From: Luidia sarsii
Taxonomy: Eukaryota; Echinodermata; Asteroidea; Paxillosida; Luidiidae
Reading direction: 5' to 3'
NCBI GenBank assembly: GCA_949987565.1
Contig: OX465112.1
Span: 12,933,055 to 12,997,054 of the forward strand
Length of the DNA stretch: 64,000 nucleotides
Below the pieces are notes generated by a model. It saw only the letters and a program-made list of their open reading frames with translations, had not been told where the DNA came from and ran no database searches. The first letter of the stretch is position 1; every line of letters begins with the position of its first letter. Position numbers and translations under genes: made by a program. Shown here one piece after another: positions 45,556 through 56,990 of this stretch.

Positions 45556-47110
45556 AGAGACGATGTCTCACCGAGAGGCCGATATCACTTAGATTCCTTC
45601 AGACATCACTTTTTCACGAAGTTGAGGAAGAATCTTACCCAAAAATAACCCAATCACGTTAATAAACCCTTTTCAATTAAGATTAAAGGCGGTGAAGTCC
45701 GTCCCCCAGCAAAGATAAATGTCTATGGTTAACATTTATTTCTGTTATTAATTTATTACATCCGTAGGAGGAGGAAGAAGCAATTAGTGGAATGTGTGCT
45801 TACGCAAGCAGTCTAGAAAATAAGACCACAATGCAAATAATTAAAGGGAAATACAAGCGCAATCGCTGTGAACACGATTCTGAGGGCAGGCTCCTCATTG
45901 CATCTCGTTAATCTGGAGACAAAAAATATATATATCAGGGACCAAATTGGTTAAAAACAACAGACCAGGATACTGAGGGCGATAGTAGGTCACTGGGCGT
46001 GGCGCAACAACATCACGAACGGGGGAGGGGAATGGAGAGTGGAGGAGACGACGATGTTGGCCAAGGCAAACATTCGCATGACGGCCCGTCACGCGCAATT
46101 ACGTCTCAGCGTGTCTGCCGCGTGGGGCAATGAGGAGCGACCCGTCATTGCGGCCAGCATGGTTGGCCCGGTTAATGAATTTGCCGAGGTGTGTCTCGGC
46201 GGTCAGCAACCAAGCAATGGTTGGACGGTTTCTGTCTGCGGCATGTGGGTTTTGAAAACCCGCACGCTTCGTCACCCCTGTGTAACTGTATTTAAAAAAA
46301 AATACCTTAACACACAATACCGTTGTCATGTTTATGAGAGCCAACAGGAGCCGTCGTGTATATTAGCGCATTGAGATTTGAATTTCGAACGGGACACGTG
46401 GGAGGAAAAGACTCGGAAACCCGCCTCCGGAAGGCACGCCAGCAGAAGTATGGCAAACCGGCTAAATCGCAATGTACCGGACTATTTCTATTTATTCAAG
46501 AACTGATATCAGAATGTAGGAGTAGCTGCTCTCCACAGATGCAATACGATTTTGCCTCGGTGAAAATGATTTTCTATAGGGCGTTGCCCTACCCGAGGTG
46601 TAATTAACACTGTATGCCGAGTGCTCATATTAGAATCCATCCCACGATGGTCACTCTGCCATCTCTGCCATCTCTTTGCTCTATTGAGGCTAAAGTCAAG
46701 GGTCCGAATCCCTTTCAACCCGCCTGTATATTTTCAACCATCAGCAATAACACGTCGAAAAGGGCACAACCCTCACTGAATAATAGTTATTTCCATGGCA
46801 CAGTCCTTGCACGGTGTTTTACGGTATTTAGTGTAAACAACATGTCCATTGCTTCACGGCAGCCCTCTATTTAAGGGAAAGCGAAGTCTCTCTCGCCATA
46901 ACGCAAACGTAATGATGGCAAGACTGCCGCATCGACAATGAACCGTCTGTCGTGAGCACTTTGCTCGTGAGTCTAAGTAACGTTATGGCCCAGGGCTACC
47001 ACATCCTCGCTATACGCTCTTGCCATGATTCCATGCGCTGTTTCCGGTTTAGCAGAATAAATGACGTCAATCTCGGACTAAGTAGATTTTGATACTCCAT
47101 TCTGCCTCCA
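45556..47110. other. Unassigned sequence with a tRNA-like T arm
   Basis: At 46,698-46,715 AAGGGTCCGAATCCCTT folds like a T arm with box B (loop TCCGAAT), suggesting a SINE remnant. The rest has no recognised feature. Confidence 0.35.
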
Positions 47111-47111
47111 A

Positions 47112-47148
47112 CCCCCCCCCCCGCGCAAAAAAAACACCCCCCCAAAAC
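47112..47148. repeat. Poly(C)/poly(A) junctions
   Basis: C11, GCGC, A8, then CAC7 and A4. This is related in style to the C10-An junctions at 15.6, 18.6 and 20.8 kb. Confidence 0.85.
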
Positions 47149-47268
47149 ACAGAGAAGAGCAGAGATGTTGCGCAACGTACAGTCTACGCACTAATCATTG
47201 ATATCTCAAACAAAACTGAAACTTTTTTTTTTCTGATGAAATAGGCCCATAACCCCAAATACGTCGAC

Positions 47269-47310
47269 GGCCTGGCGTTATGATCATATGGCAGGACCTT
47301 TAACAAAGGC
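47269..47310 (-). repeat. Penelope-type terminal hairpin module (diverged)
   Basis: GGCCTGGCGTTATGATCATA then GGCAGGACCTTTAACAAAGGC is the minus-orientation module with several substitutions in the GATCGAAACGTC core. Confidence 0.55.
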
Positions 47311-49410
47311 AGAACTTTACATGCGAGGTTACTCTATAAAGAAAATTTTCGAGCATGTAATCATTAAGGGACTACTGAAAGATTGGATGAGATGAACTTT
47401 TTAACAGTGGAGCCTCTCTTGACCTTACCCCCCCCCCCCTCCACGTCCCCACCCACTAAAACAAATGCCCTGGGATGTCCGTCCGTCTACGACGAGCCGT
47501 TAATCTAATTATCATCCTTCCTTTGACCGGTCCTTGCCTAGTTGCAGCAACTAATTCTCCGATTACAGTTTTCGCCACCCCTCTAAATCACTTCGTGAAA
47601 TTGGAGAGGGACAGGGGCAGTTTATGAGCGCCTCTGGTGAGAGGGGGGCGGTGAGAGGGAGTTAAAATGGCCGGGTCTCTGGATCAACTTCTAGATTCCG
47701 TGGGGGGAGTGGTTTGTATAAATATAGCCGCTGACATCGCGCCACAAAGCTATCGAGTTCCCGATCAGACTCGGTCTGAAGAGCTACGAGAACACGAACC
47801 CCAAGTCTCATGCAGATTATTTAGGAGGGTCTCTAACCAGGAGGCGAATTGAAGACGCCACCCCATCCCCGTTTCCTGCCCTGCCAACCATCGAAAGAAA
47901 CAAAATTGAAAAGTGCGGGGAAAACAAACCGTCATACGTATATACTCACCAATTCGTCTACGGGAGGAGAAAAAAACATCTGCTTCAATTGAGAAGAATA
48001 CAGACTTACTTTATAATGAAAGTCACCTAAGTGGCTTTCAATTTTCACCACGACCTGCCCACATCTCACATGTTAACGCTGAACAATCTTCTCGACTTGT
48101 TTCAGAGATAGGGGAATTGCACTTTGCGCGAATAGCAAACGTGTATAGGCGGGATTTTTGGGGTCTTCTTTTCATGCCTTACATGTCATTTCAAATCATT
48201 CCAAACTTCCCAGAAACGAGCTCGGTACGCGAGTTGACCAAACTCGATTATATAACCTCAGTCAATATTCTTTTGCCGATCTTTGATAATTATATAAGAG
48301 CGTACAAATAAAATAAAACATGAATACGAATAGAGACGTATCGGATAAAGAATGGAACCGAGGTCGACCCTACAGTCACTGAAATGGTGTGGAAAAAATA
48401 ATACAATAAGCGAATTGGATTTCCATGGCTTTGTTGGTGTTCCTTTATTGTGTGCCTTTGAATTGGATTGCGCGGAAAAATCCATGAGCATCGACGCGAT
48501 TCATCTGCCTAGAGAAAAGTGTCCGCAACCTTAGGGCTAGATGTTAGAAGATCTTCGGGGAGTTCGTATTTGACGATTCGCCTGGGAATTGATTTCAACC
48601 ATTCATCCCAACTGGTCACTGCGTAATCAGATTACAAAGTTCACAGTACTGCAGTCATAATGACAGGCTATAGTTGTCTAAAAAAAAAACCGGAATGCTG
48701 GTTATTCATGAGAGTTATTTTGGGTCAGGTCTCAGGTAAACAGGTGTATACTAAGGAGACGTGCGGGTAAACGTCGATTTCATCACCTTAAAACCTGCCT
48801 TCTAATGCGTCGAATACGGACAATAATATCCTGCAAGTTCCAACACGAGCACAACAAACGGACGGCGAATACCGTTTAGGCTACGTGCATTCTGTCACAG
48901 TCCAAGTTCACCCGATCGTGATCAATCACCATGACCATCAATACAAGAGTGCCATACAGTGCCAGCCAGCCTCATCCTCAGCTGGAATGGCTTCTAGTTC
49001 ATTCTTTGGGGAGCAGGAAATCTAACGGGAAACGCGTGAGTGCCGTTAAGCCGATGACGTGTAGACGTGCGCACACTCACTTGTTTTCGGATGACAGAAA
49101 CTGGCCCAGCGCGGCTGGAGTCGGTCGGTGGTCCGCCTCAGGTCAGGACCATCATCAGAGCGGACAGACCGATAAGCAACCCCTGCACACAATCAACGCT
49201 GGTTAATTCAGAATGTAATAAAAACTTGGTATTGCTTGAAAACCAAAAGGTGCACATTGCTTTGGGTCACTTGTTGGTCTAAGAAATTGTGCAATTATTA
49301 CCTAAATTTATTAGAGAATATCAGATCTTTAATGGAGATGTTGAGAATAGAAGGACCTGGGCAAAGTTTGGCTTACACTGACCATTTGGTTTGAATTAAA
49401 TTGTGTTCAT
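47311..49410. other. Unassigned sequence
   Basis: A C10 run lies near 47,430. A 61-codon frame at 47,667 starts with a good context (TTAAAATGGCC, MAGSLDQLLDSVGG) but has no recognised domain or clear donor. A 132-codon frame at 47,913-48,311 is also unsupported. Confidence 0.35.
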
Positions 49411-49560
49411 TTGAAAAAAAAAATGGCAAAGAAAACTTTGACTGTAACACAGCATAATGCTTTTGCATACAGCAGCGTTCTTACCGTCTGAGCCATTTTA
49501 GGCCTTAGATGGCGGCCTTTCCAGGAAGTCAACTAGATTTTGTTCAGGGGACACCAGTCA
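49411..49560 (-). mobile_element. tRNA-headed SINE-like element, family 1, copy 2 (decayed)
   Basis: GCAAAGAAAACTTTGACT, TACAGCAGCGTTCTTACCG, TCTGAGCCATTTTAGG and AGTCAACTAG align with the element at 7,871-8,060. The B-box region is almost lost. Confidence 0.5.
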
Positions 49561-51591
49561 GAAGCATGTAACCATTAGCTGCCGTACATCTCAAGGGATC
49601 ACGCCCCGTTTTCATTTAGATGCAAACAACCAATTTGGTGCAAGCCTGTCTACAGAATTAGTCCGGGATCACACGATGTGGATGTAGTTTTAATGTTTCA
49701 ATTTCAAGTCAAGCAAAATAAAGGAAAAACTAAAGGTGCAATTCAAGAAAGACAAATGGACACATAATGGAACCATTTTGCTTGTACTTCACTTTGAGAA
49801 CAAATATTATTTAATAAGAACGATCAATGAATAGGACTTGAAGACAAGCCAGTGGGGAAGGGATGAGATTAGATCAATATTAAAGGGAATGTGTGGCAAT
49901 GTATTATGTGGCGTCTGTTCTCGGCGACTGCAGAGCCCAGAGATCCTTTGAAACTATACTATCGTGTGTGTCACACGCGTGGGCCGATGGGCAAGGCCTG
50001 TGAATTGGGGGTGGGTGAAAGGACCAACTGCTTGGCCGGTTTATGTCGGCAGTACATCACGCGGGGTAACTTGAAAGCTCTTTCGAGCCCCGTGCTCCGC
50101 GCCCGAGTCCCACGGCCCTCACTCCGACACCGGCGAGATTTATGAATCCGCTGACGCAAAACGATGCTCGTCCGCTGTCTGGCCGAATGTTGCACGGGTT
50201 TATGGATCCATTAAAACCCATATTCCACGACTTACACATACATCGAGAATGATAAATTAGAATCTAAACGACCAATTAATGCTCATATACGTAATACGGG
50301 AACAAGTGCGTCGACGCTTCGTCAGTTAGCGTGTTGATGTGTTTTCTTTGGCGTGCAGTCAAGCCGACTCTCAAATGTTGCCGGCGGCTACAGGTAACTG
50401 TATATTGGGCCAAAGTGCATCGTGAATCCGTACTTTTGGATGAACGCAGCCAAGGTGGAAGACGATAAGGAGACTGAGGGAGAAACACAAGCGTCCCCTA
50501 CTCCCGGTGCAATTGAAAAGCCCGTCCGTGTAGCGCCGTTCCTGTTATCAAGTTAAGAAGTTACGCCTTGGCGGTGGGAAGATTGCTGGGTGTTGTGTTG
50601 CAACGAAGTATGCAAGGATTAGGCAGAATACGAGTAATAGCGGCCAACACAAGATTGCCTATAGGACTGTCATTTTGAACATCGTGCTATGAGATACGTA
50701 GAACTCAGTTGGATAGAGAAACAGACAAACATATTTACCTAAAATTTTCACGATAACCTGACCAGCCAAGCGTCATGTAATTTTGTTAAAACCCGACGTG
50801 AATCTAATAATCTGCAGCAAACTAAGGTTTTCGTTAAAAACTTTAGATCACACCTACTCAATTCTTATTCGAACAACTAGTTGAAATGTGTTAATCTAGA
50901 TGCATGCTCACGTCTCATTACCAGTTTGTGTTTTTCTATATAGGTTTTTTTGGGGGGTATCTCACTGTTGTCCTTCCTGTCCTCTGTCACTGTCTCGGTT
51001 TCTCTCAGTCATGTCCACTTGTCTGTCGATAGGTTAAGGCACAAAAGCGTGACGCTTCACCTTAGACCTAAGTGATGTCGTTAATAGCCTATTTGTTCTA
51101 GTATTGATCCATGTACATGTATATTATTATACTGAATTACCCAATTCACTGGATTTTGGTGTATGATATGCTTACACGGCATTGTAATATGTAATTGTGT
51201 AGAAATGGCAACATTGAAATAAATATTTCTACAACAGACAGTGAGCACCATTGGTTGGGTGGCACCAAGTCTTGTCAAAATATGAATCAGTAACATGAAC
51301 AAAAACTATTGGGCTGTTGTCGTTCAAAATAAATCACAATAATGTCTTTCTGGTAACAACAGATTAAGTGTTGGCAATACGAATTTGCCTAATACTATTT
51401 AGTCCCAACGTTTTTCGTCGGCGAACAATTCCCTTCCAGCGAGAGCAGCGAAACCCAAAGCAAGGCAGCACGGATACAGTGTCCGGTAACAGTACGACTG
51501 TTCCTAAGTGCACCATTGTCTGTGTACACCTTACAAACCAGAACTTGAACAACTAACCAAATTATGTAACGGAACTTTTTTTCATAAAATT
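49561..51591. other. Unassigned non-coding sequence
   Basis: No repeat family or gene recognised. Frames at 49.9-50.2 kb occur on both strands without motifs. Confidence 0.4.
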
Positions 51592-51657
51592 TAGTTTCGA
51601 TCCTAGCAGGACCTTTCTCAAAGGCAGGAGTGACAAGGACAAAACAGATACATGTAC
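51592..51657 (-). mobile_element. 3'-end fragment of a Penelope-like element
   Basis: Minus strand: TACATGTATCTGTTTTGTCC, TTGTCACTCCTGCCTTTGAG, AAAGGTCCTGCTAGGATCG then AAACTA. This matches the last 60 bases of both full copies but ends within the module, just before the GTC. The upstream 3' UTR is absent. Confidence 0.75.
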
Positions 51658-52784
51658 CATGTATTTCAGTTAGTAATTGTGTATGTATAACAATGCAGAC
51701 AAATGGGATCAAACAGGTCTGGTAGCTGTTCTGTGTCGTGGAAATCACTACGGTTTGCAACTGGAGATACTGGGAACCATGACAAAGATGACGACACATC
51801 GATTGCTTCGACAAAGACGGATGACGCAGAGACGCTTCACGAACGAAAGTCAAACTGCTCCCGAGCTTCGACAAAACAATCTCATTTGTCCATCCCAAAT
51901 AAAGGGGGCGAAGACGTAATTCAGGTATAATGACAAAATGATATTTTACCACCTTTCAAATTAGATTTCAAAGACAATTACAAATAGCGTCATCCAGCAG
52001 CATAATCAATGGAATCTCGTATCTGTACCCCTTTGTAGCCAAACACCAACTTCCTGAATCTTTCTAATAGGCTTTGTGGATAATGTTCCGAAAAAAAAGT
52101 GAAAGAAGCGAGACCCTGGATGAAAAACCAACAAACGAGGGAGGTCCGAAAAAAGAGCGATTTAGTTTGCAATTATTTCTACAAAAACAAAGTTACATAA
52201 CTACCTTGAAAAAGACGCTGCAATATCCCGATTACCACTGTGCCTTTGCAGGGATTGGCTTTCGTTAAATTGCATTTTCCACCATTCACCATCCTTTATC
52301 TTATTCGATTAAGGAACCCCCCCCTCTCCGCCTCTCTCAAAAGCCTTGATTTAATAAGTCCAGAATAGCTTCCAATGAAAACGAAAAAGGCAGAGGTGCA
52401 AGATATGAGGAGAGGGGGGGGGGGGGGGGAGAAATTCCACTTACTGAAAATGTCACATGTGGGTGTCGGAGGAAGATAATTAAGTTGCTTACGTTGGTGA
52501 TGATTTTGGGTAGGAGGTTGTACGGAAACGAGGCGGGCTTCGTGCGTTGTCAGTCGCTCGAGTTGGGTTCACCAATATACCAACCCGGGATTTTCTGCCT
52601 TGAACAGCAAATGGGCCTTCGTGTAGTTCTGTCTCATGTAGCTTCGTTTGGGTCGGACTCAGCCCACGGATTCGAAAACAGCAAGGATAATTCAAGTGTC
52701 TAGTGTCCCCTTACACCTTGTCCACATCGACAGAATAATCCGACACCTTTTACAGGCGGTAATAGATGCTCTGAAAAGATGTTT
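51658..52784. other. Unassigned non-coding sequence
   Basis: A G14 run lies near 52,415. Frames of up to 185 codons on the minus strand (51.4-51.95 kb) read through the element fragment and have no host domain. Confidence 0.4.
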
Positions 52785-52823
52785 GTTATCGGAACAGTAT
52801 TGTTTTAATACTGTTCCGATAAC
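52785..52823. repeat. Perfect hairpin, 17-bp stem, 5-base loop
   Basis: GTTATCGGAACAGTATT, loop GTTTT, then AATACTGTTCCGATAAC with no mismatch. The flanks pair only weakly, which is short for a microRNA precursor. It may be a mini-palindrome or a protein-binding/transposon structure. Confidence 0.9.
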
Positions 52824-52980
52824 ACAGCAGTGTTTGCGTTTTAGGATTAGGATTATACCATTCTTTATTGGCGTAAGTGACCTGGAAGAAGTTTATTGAA
52901 TTAGATTATAACTTAAAACGGGGTGGGGGGTTTCCATGATGTTGCTAGAGATAAGATTTGGTTTGCATGATGGAAGTACC

Positions 52981-53082
52981 AAGTGGGAGGTTTGCGGTGA
53001 AACCATGTAACACATCTCTTGTGAGCCTCCCTCACCTGTGAAAAGAAATGTGTTCCATGGTATCACCGCGAACCTCCCACTT
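52981..53082. mobile_element. Foldback form of the histone-stem-loop repeat family
   Basis: Left arm AAGTGGGAGGTTTGCGGTGA plus ACCATG and ACACAT (52,981-53,014) is inverted at 53,047-53,082 (ATGTGTTCCATGGTATCACC, GCGAACCTCCCACTT). The arm matches the end of the repeats at 5.4 and 23.3 kb. No stem-loop lies between the arms. Confidence 0.65.
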
Positions 53083-54120
53083 ATTGTCTCTGTAACCTTC
53101 AGACTGCCTCGGCCAATCGGAGTCATGCTGTCCGCTGATTGGACGGAACTTGCCCCAATCAAATACCGCGAAACAGTATGGCCACAACCAAGCCCGGCCG
53201 TAAACTGAGACCACGGCAAAGGCTGGCAGTCGGCAGCCGAAACGTCGCTTTCTTCCGGCCGACATCGCGAGCCAACGAACAATGTATCTTCGTATAAACG
53301 TCCACGATGAACAATCTCTCTATACCATTACCTCGTCCATAATTCGCGGAGTAGATTTGTTGTAATTTAGCATTCATGTGGGAGTAAACGAGTGATTTCT
53401 TTCGAAGCTAAAATATATTTCTTTCTCATTTTTCAGTGCGCGGCGCCCTCTTGTCTGTAAAGCAAATTCAAATCAGATCAGTGTGGGGCTTTGTAAGGAA
53501 GAGTTAGGATCAATTCCACCCACGTTACCGTGAAAAGATAGTCTCCCGGGCTATGGGTTATGTGATTTGATAACAGCAAACATTTACCGCATCCTGGGAG
53601 ATTATGTATACGGTGTCTGGGCACATAAGCACTTCATATTCCCATACGCCCAGTAAAGGGTCTATAACGGGCCTGTCGTGCGTGAGTCGCATTCCCACTT
53701 CACTATCGACTATATCGACAGCTGCTTGTGCGCATTTCAATAACACTGGTTACAGGGGATGTGCAGTAACAATGAAGGATATCACATGGGGCAAAAACAA
53801 TATGCTTGTAGATAATGTCCCTCCCCTCTCCCTCATTTTGCTGCAGACTTTATGCTTGTGACCCCAAGCATTTTCTCTAGCAGTTTCTAGTGGGAATACG
53901 AGGCCTTTTATTGGACATTCAAGCCTCCAAAAGGATATATTATTTTCTCTCTCTCTAGAAAAACAATCAACATGAAACGCGAAACGCAAAGCAGTATAGC
54001 GTGGATTGAATAACATTTTCGGTGATTCGATACGCGTCCTAGACGGTAAAGATAAAAGTGGGACTTTCTTTTGCGTTACTTCAACAAGGGTTATCCTTCT
54101 AAAACCATTAATACACAAAA
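53083..54120. other. Unassigned non-coding sequence
   Basis: CTCF-like core at 53,441-53,454 (minus strand AGAGGGCGC). The 122-codon minus frame at 53.75-54.1 kb has no recognised motif. Confidence 0.4.
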
Positions 54121-54122
54121 TA

Positions 54123-54262
54123 AATGTTGCAAATTGCTCACTGAATTAAATGAAGTAAATGGAAATCTGATATTTGACATTTCGATCCTAGCAGGACCTC
54201 TCTCAAAGGCACAATGTCTGTCTTCTAGAAAGGCCCTGGCAAAGATTGAAACGTCGGGGCTT
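54123..54262. mobile_element. Inverted pair of Penelope-type hairpin modules
   Basis: Flank ATGTTGCAAATTGCTCACTGA at 54,124, then a minus module ACATTTCGATCCTAGCAGG (54,178-54,210) and a plus module AGATTGAAACGTCGGGG near 54,243-54,260. This is the same order as at 21.9 kb, with diverged arms. Confidence 0.65.
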
Positions 54263-54405
54263 CTACATCTGAGTTCTGAATCAGTGTTAATGTTAATATT
54301 TCTCTAATTATTTGTATACAGGTTTTGGATTAACATATCGAAATATATTTGAAAGGGGTAGCTTGGATTTACTAGGGATAGCTCTACAGCAACGCCAGTG
54401 ATTTA

Positions 54406-54592
54406 TGCCTCTTATCAAAAAGATCATCGGTTGAGTGCCGGTTGAATTCATCCGACCGATACAATTTCCCCGGTAAAAAGCCGATTGTACTGGACTCTTG
54501 GGTGAAAATTTCACGATGGCTATCCAGTGGCAACGTCATCGGACGGGTCAAATCATCTGATACCCAACCGATGATCTTTTTGACAAGAGGCC
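54406..54592. mobile_element. 187-bp MITE, family C, copy 2
   Basis: Closely similar to 40,580-40,767. Ends GCCTCTTATCAAAAAGATCA and TGATCTTTTTGACAAGAGGC are inverted with one mismatch. TTA lies directly outside both ends, a possible 3-bp target duplication of the Harbinger type, although copy 1 does not show it. Confidence 0.85.
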
Positions 54593-55459
54593 TTACTAAT
54601 CACTAACAAGAAAACGCACGCATTTCGTGATCAATTGCCGTAAACGTTGCTTCAACTCCCTCCATAACCGAGGGACAAAGGAGTCCCCGAAAATGGCGGA
54701 TCAATTTCATTCAAATCATCAGCAGCTCTAACCAAAATATCGGCTCGATAATCAACAGCAATGTCCGCAGCTGATATTTGAGTCTAATACGGATTCGCAA
54801 GAGATTGGTGCTTAAAACATTGAAGGAAAGGGATGTCATTCTCGTGTTTTGGCTCGGAGGTCTCGTTACATAGGTTGTTGTTCTTATAGTGGTGCCACAA
54901 TTATTGGGCAGTGGTCACACTTTGAGATTTCTCTCTCTCTCTCTCTCGTTAACTCTCAATTCAATCTGGCCATTAACTGAGACCTCCTGTTTCTTCCAGT
55001 CCCTTGGTTCGTCGGTGGTCCTTTGTTCTAGTCACTGATGAGTATTCAATCGATGGGACAAATGACGCGCATGACCTGTCACCGTCGTGCGCGCGTCATT
55101 ATATCGTGTGCTGCCACCCGTCGTCAAATCTATGGTGCCGAATACGGCAACCGGACCCGCCCGAAGTGCCGTCGCAGAGGGGCATTGTCTAAAGGCGTGT
55201 GACGACTTAGTACAAGGCCGTCCTCTCGATGGGCTTCAACCGACACACACAGCGTGGCTGTATGATCGGTGTGGGTCGAACGCATGCGCACTTTGTCGTC
55301 ACCGATCCCAAGGGTTGCACAGAGGGAAAGACTTCGTCGAGTGACAAGCTATATAGCTCTAGCAGTCTTGCAGCACGTGGTTGGAGGCAGGGCACCAGAC
55401 CGACGCCGACCACGGACACGCACTCGGCACTGATACGAAAGTATCCACGCGCCCGACCG
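54593..55459. other. Unassigned sequence becoming CpG-rich
   Basis: Includes a short (CT)n run near 54,932. From about 55,060 the sequence is CpG-dense and leads into the promoter-like segment. Overlapping frames on both strands here are unsupported. Confidence 0.4.
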
Positions 55460-55530
55460 CCAATCTCCCGCCACAGCCAATGGGAGGCCGGCTCGGCGTC
55501 ACGTCACGCACCGCGCTGGCACTTTAAAAG
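55460..55530 (+). promoter_or_regulatory. Candidate RNA polymerase II core promoter
   Basis: Within 70 bp in a CpG-rich context there are two CCAAT boxes (55,460 and 55,477, the latter as GCCAATGGG), a CRE-like half site in GTCACGTCACG (about 55,499-55,508) and a TATA-like CTTTAAAAG at 55,522. Their order and spacing fit an animal promoter reading right, with a start expected near 55,550. Confidence 0.5.
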
Positions 55531-55551
55531 GCGCCAAGTGTTCGCACGAGA

Positions 55552-55764
55552 CCGCTACGTCTCGTCTGCGTGAGCGCGGTTCGCATTCTCTCCAACAGCG
55601 ACGGGCTGGTGAACTTGTTCGCAACGGCAATTTGTGTTGGCTTTTTTTTTCTTCATCAACCACTCCGACGCCGGACATCTCGAATTGGCTTCAAGCGAAC
55701 TCATTTATTGAATAACCTGTTGTGGGAAGGTGAGGAGGTGAACAGGGATTGGATCGTTCTACAG
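55552..55764 (+). other. Candidate 5' untranslated exon with splice donor
   Basis: Follows the promoter-like boxes by about 25-30 bp and ends ACAG followed by GTAGGT, a good splice donor at 55,765. The segment has no convincing ATG-initiated frame reaching the donor. Coding exons would lie further right, but I cannot see them, since 55.8-64 kb is full of repeats. The start is set by distance from the TATA-like box, so it is approximate. Confidence 0.35.
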
Positions 55765-55794
55765 GTAGGTGCCGTGAGTCTAGGCTGAGGTAGT

Positions 55795-56037
55795 TTTTCT
55801 CTCTCCTCTCGCTCTCTCTCTCTCCCTCTCTCTCCCTCTCTCCTCTCTCACTATCTACCCTCTATCTATCTCTCTCAGTCTCTCCCTCTCTCCTCTCTCC
55901 TCTCTAACTCTCTCTCTCCCTCTCTCCTCTCTCTCCCTCTCTTTCTCTTTTTCTCTCTCTCCCTCTCTCTCTCTCTTTCTCTCTCCATCTCATTCCTCTC
56001 TCTCTCTCTCTCCCTCTCTCCTCTCTCCTCTCTCGCT
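55795..56037. repeat. Pyrimidine-rich tract (CTCTCTCCCT)
   Basis: Almost pure C/T on the plus strand, starting 30 bp after the candidate splice donor. Confidence 0.92.
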
Positions 56038-56136
56038 TTGGTGGTTCAAATTCAAAATTTGAACCGCAAAATGAAACCTCTTTGGATAGTTATCTCCCAT
56101 TTGAAGCATTATCAAATTTAGAATGTTCGCCATTCT

Positions 56137-56222
56137 GCCTTTGAAGAAAGTCTAGAGCCTGTACATGATACCGATATTTGTCTATCGGTCATTTCAGTAA
56201 GTGAGCAGTTCGCAACATCGTT
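56137..56222 (+). repeat. Half copy of the hairpin-module element
   Basis: GCCTTTGAAGAAAGTCTAGAGCC, then GAAATGACC-type flank and, inverted, CGATGTTGCGAACTGCTCACT at the right edge. This is the shared flank of the copies at 21.9, 54.1 and 63.97 kb. The GATCGAAACGTC part is missing. Confidence 0.5.
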
Positions 56223-56589
56223 GCAGAGTACTCTAAACGTGGAATTTCTGTACAATTTCAATTCAAATATTTCTAATTCGGGAGAGAATATCAAACTTTT
56301 GCGAAGGGAAATACATAAATGATGTCAAGGTTAATCTGCTACTACGTTCGAAAATGAAACCTATAATAGAAACAAAGTATTCGCGAACAAATGGTCGCTG
56401 AATCGATTTCTGTGGACTCGAAATTAATTCCGGGCGATTATGCACTGCATGTCGATGCTCGACCAAATCGAATCAAATTAACTGAAATGGAAGATACTTT
56501 TGATCCAGGAACTAAGTCAAACAAATAGGCCTAGGCCTAAAGGAACAACTGAACTGGAACGTTGAAACGGTTTCCAAAAACGGCAAAGA
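56223..56589. other. Unassigned non-coding sequence
   Basis: Contains the double octamer TAGGCCTAGGCCTA at 56,526-56,539. Nothing else is recognised. Confidence 0.4.
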
Positions 56590-56760
56590 GCATTTTAATT
56601 AGACCGGGACTGGGCAAGCGACCTTACCATCTGACCAATCCGGCTCTTAGATGGCGGCCTTCCCCAAGTAGTCAAGTAGTCCCCAGTGATTACATTGCAG
56701 TTATATCATGTCTCAGACTAGAGGTCTCGGGGTCTTGTCCCCGTCCGGGTAAGAATTTCA
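56590..56760. mobile_element. tRNA-headed SINE-like element, family 1, copy 3
   Basis: AGACCGGGACTGGGCAAGCG, CCTTACCATCTGACC, AGATGGCGGCCTTCCCCAAG and TAGTCAAGTAGT align with the copies at 7.9 and 49.4 kb. A plus-strand T-arm-like CGGGG-TCTTGTC-CCCG at about 56,728-56,743 lies just to the right and may belong to a second tRNA-like unit. Confidence 0.55.
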
Positions 56761-56959
56761 TGGTTCAATATCTGTAATCAAGATACTAAATCCTTACAAC
56801 TGACAAGAAGAGAGGGTGTGTTCCGGTCGGGTTTGCAAGCGTTCCAATGCAGAAAATCATTTCAAATTCATCTTTAAAAATATTTAATAGAAATCTGAAA
56901 ATATGGTACAATTAAGGGATAATTAATCAAGACTTCTGATGACAAACATCCGTGAAAAC

Positions 56960-56981
56960 GCTCCGTGGATCGAAACGTGAA
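56960..56981 (+). repeat. Partial Penelope-type terminal hairpin module
   Basis: CGCTCCGTGGATCGAAACGTGA keeps the GGATCGAAACGT core. It ends a few bases before the foldback element. Confidence 0.45.
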
Positions 56982-56990
56982 GAACATGAG

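Noticed and set aside
51395..51952. 185-codon minus-strand frame
   Set aside because: It includes the translated Penelope 3'-end fragment, and the rest has no recognisable domain.
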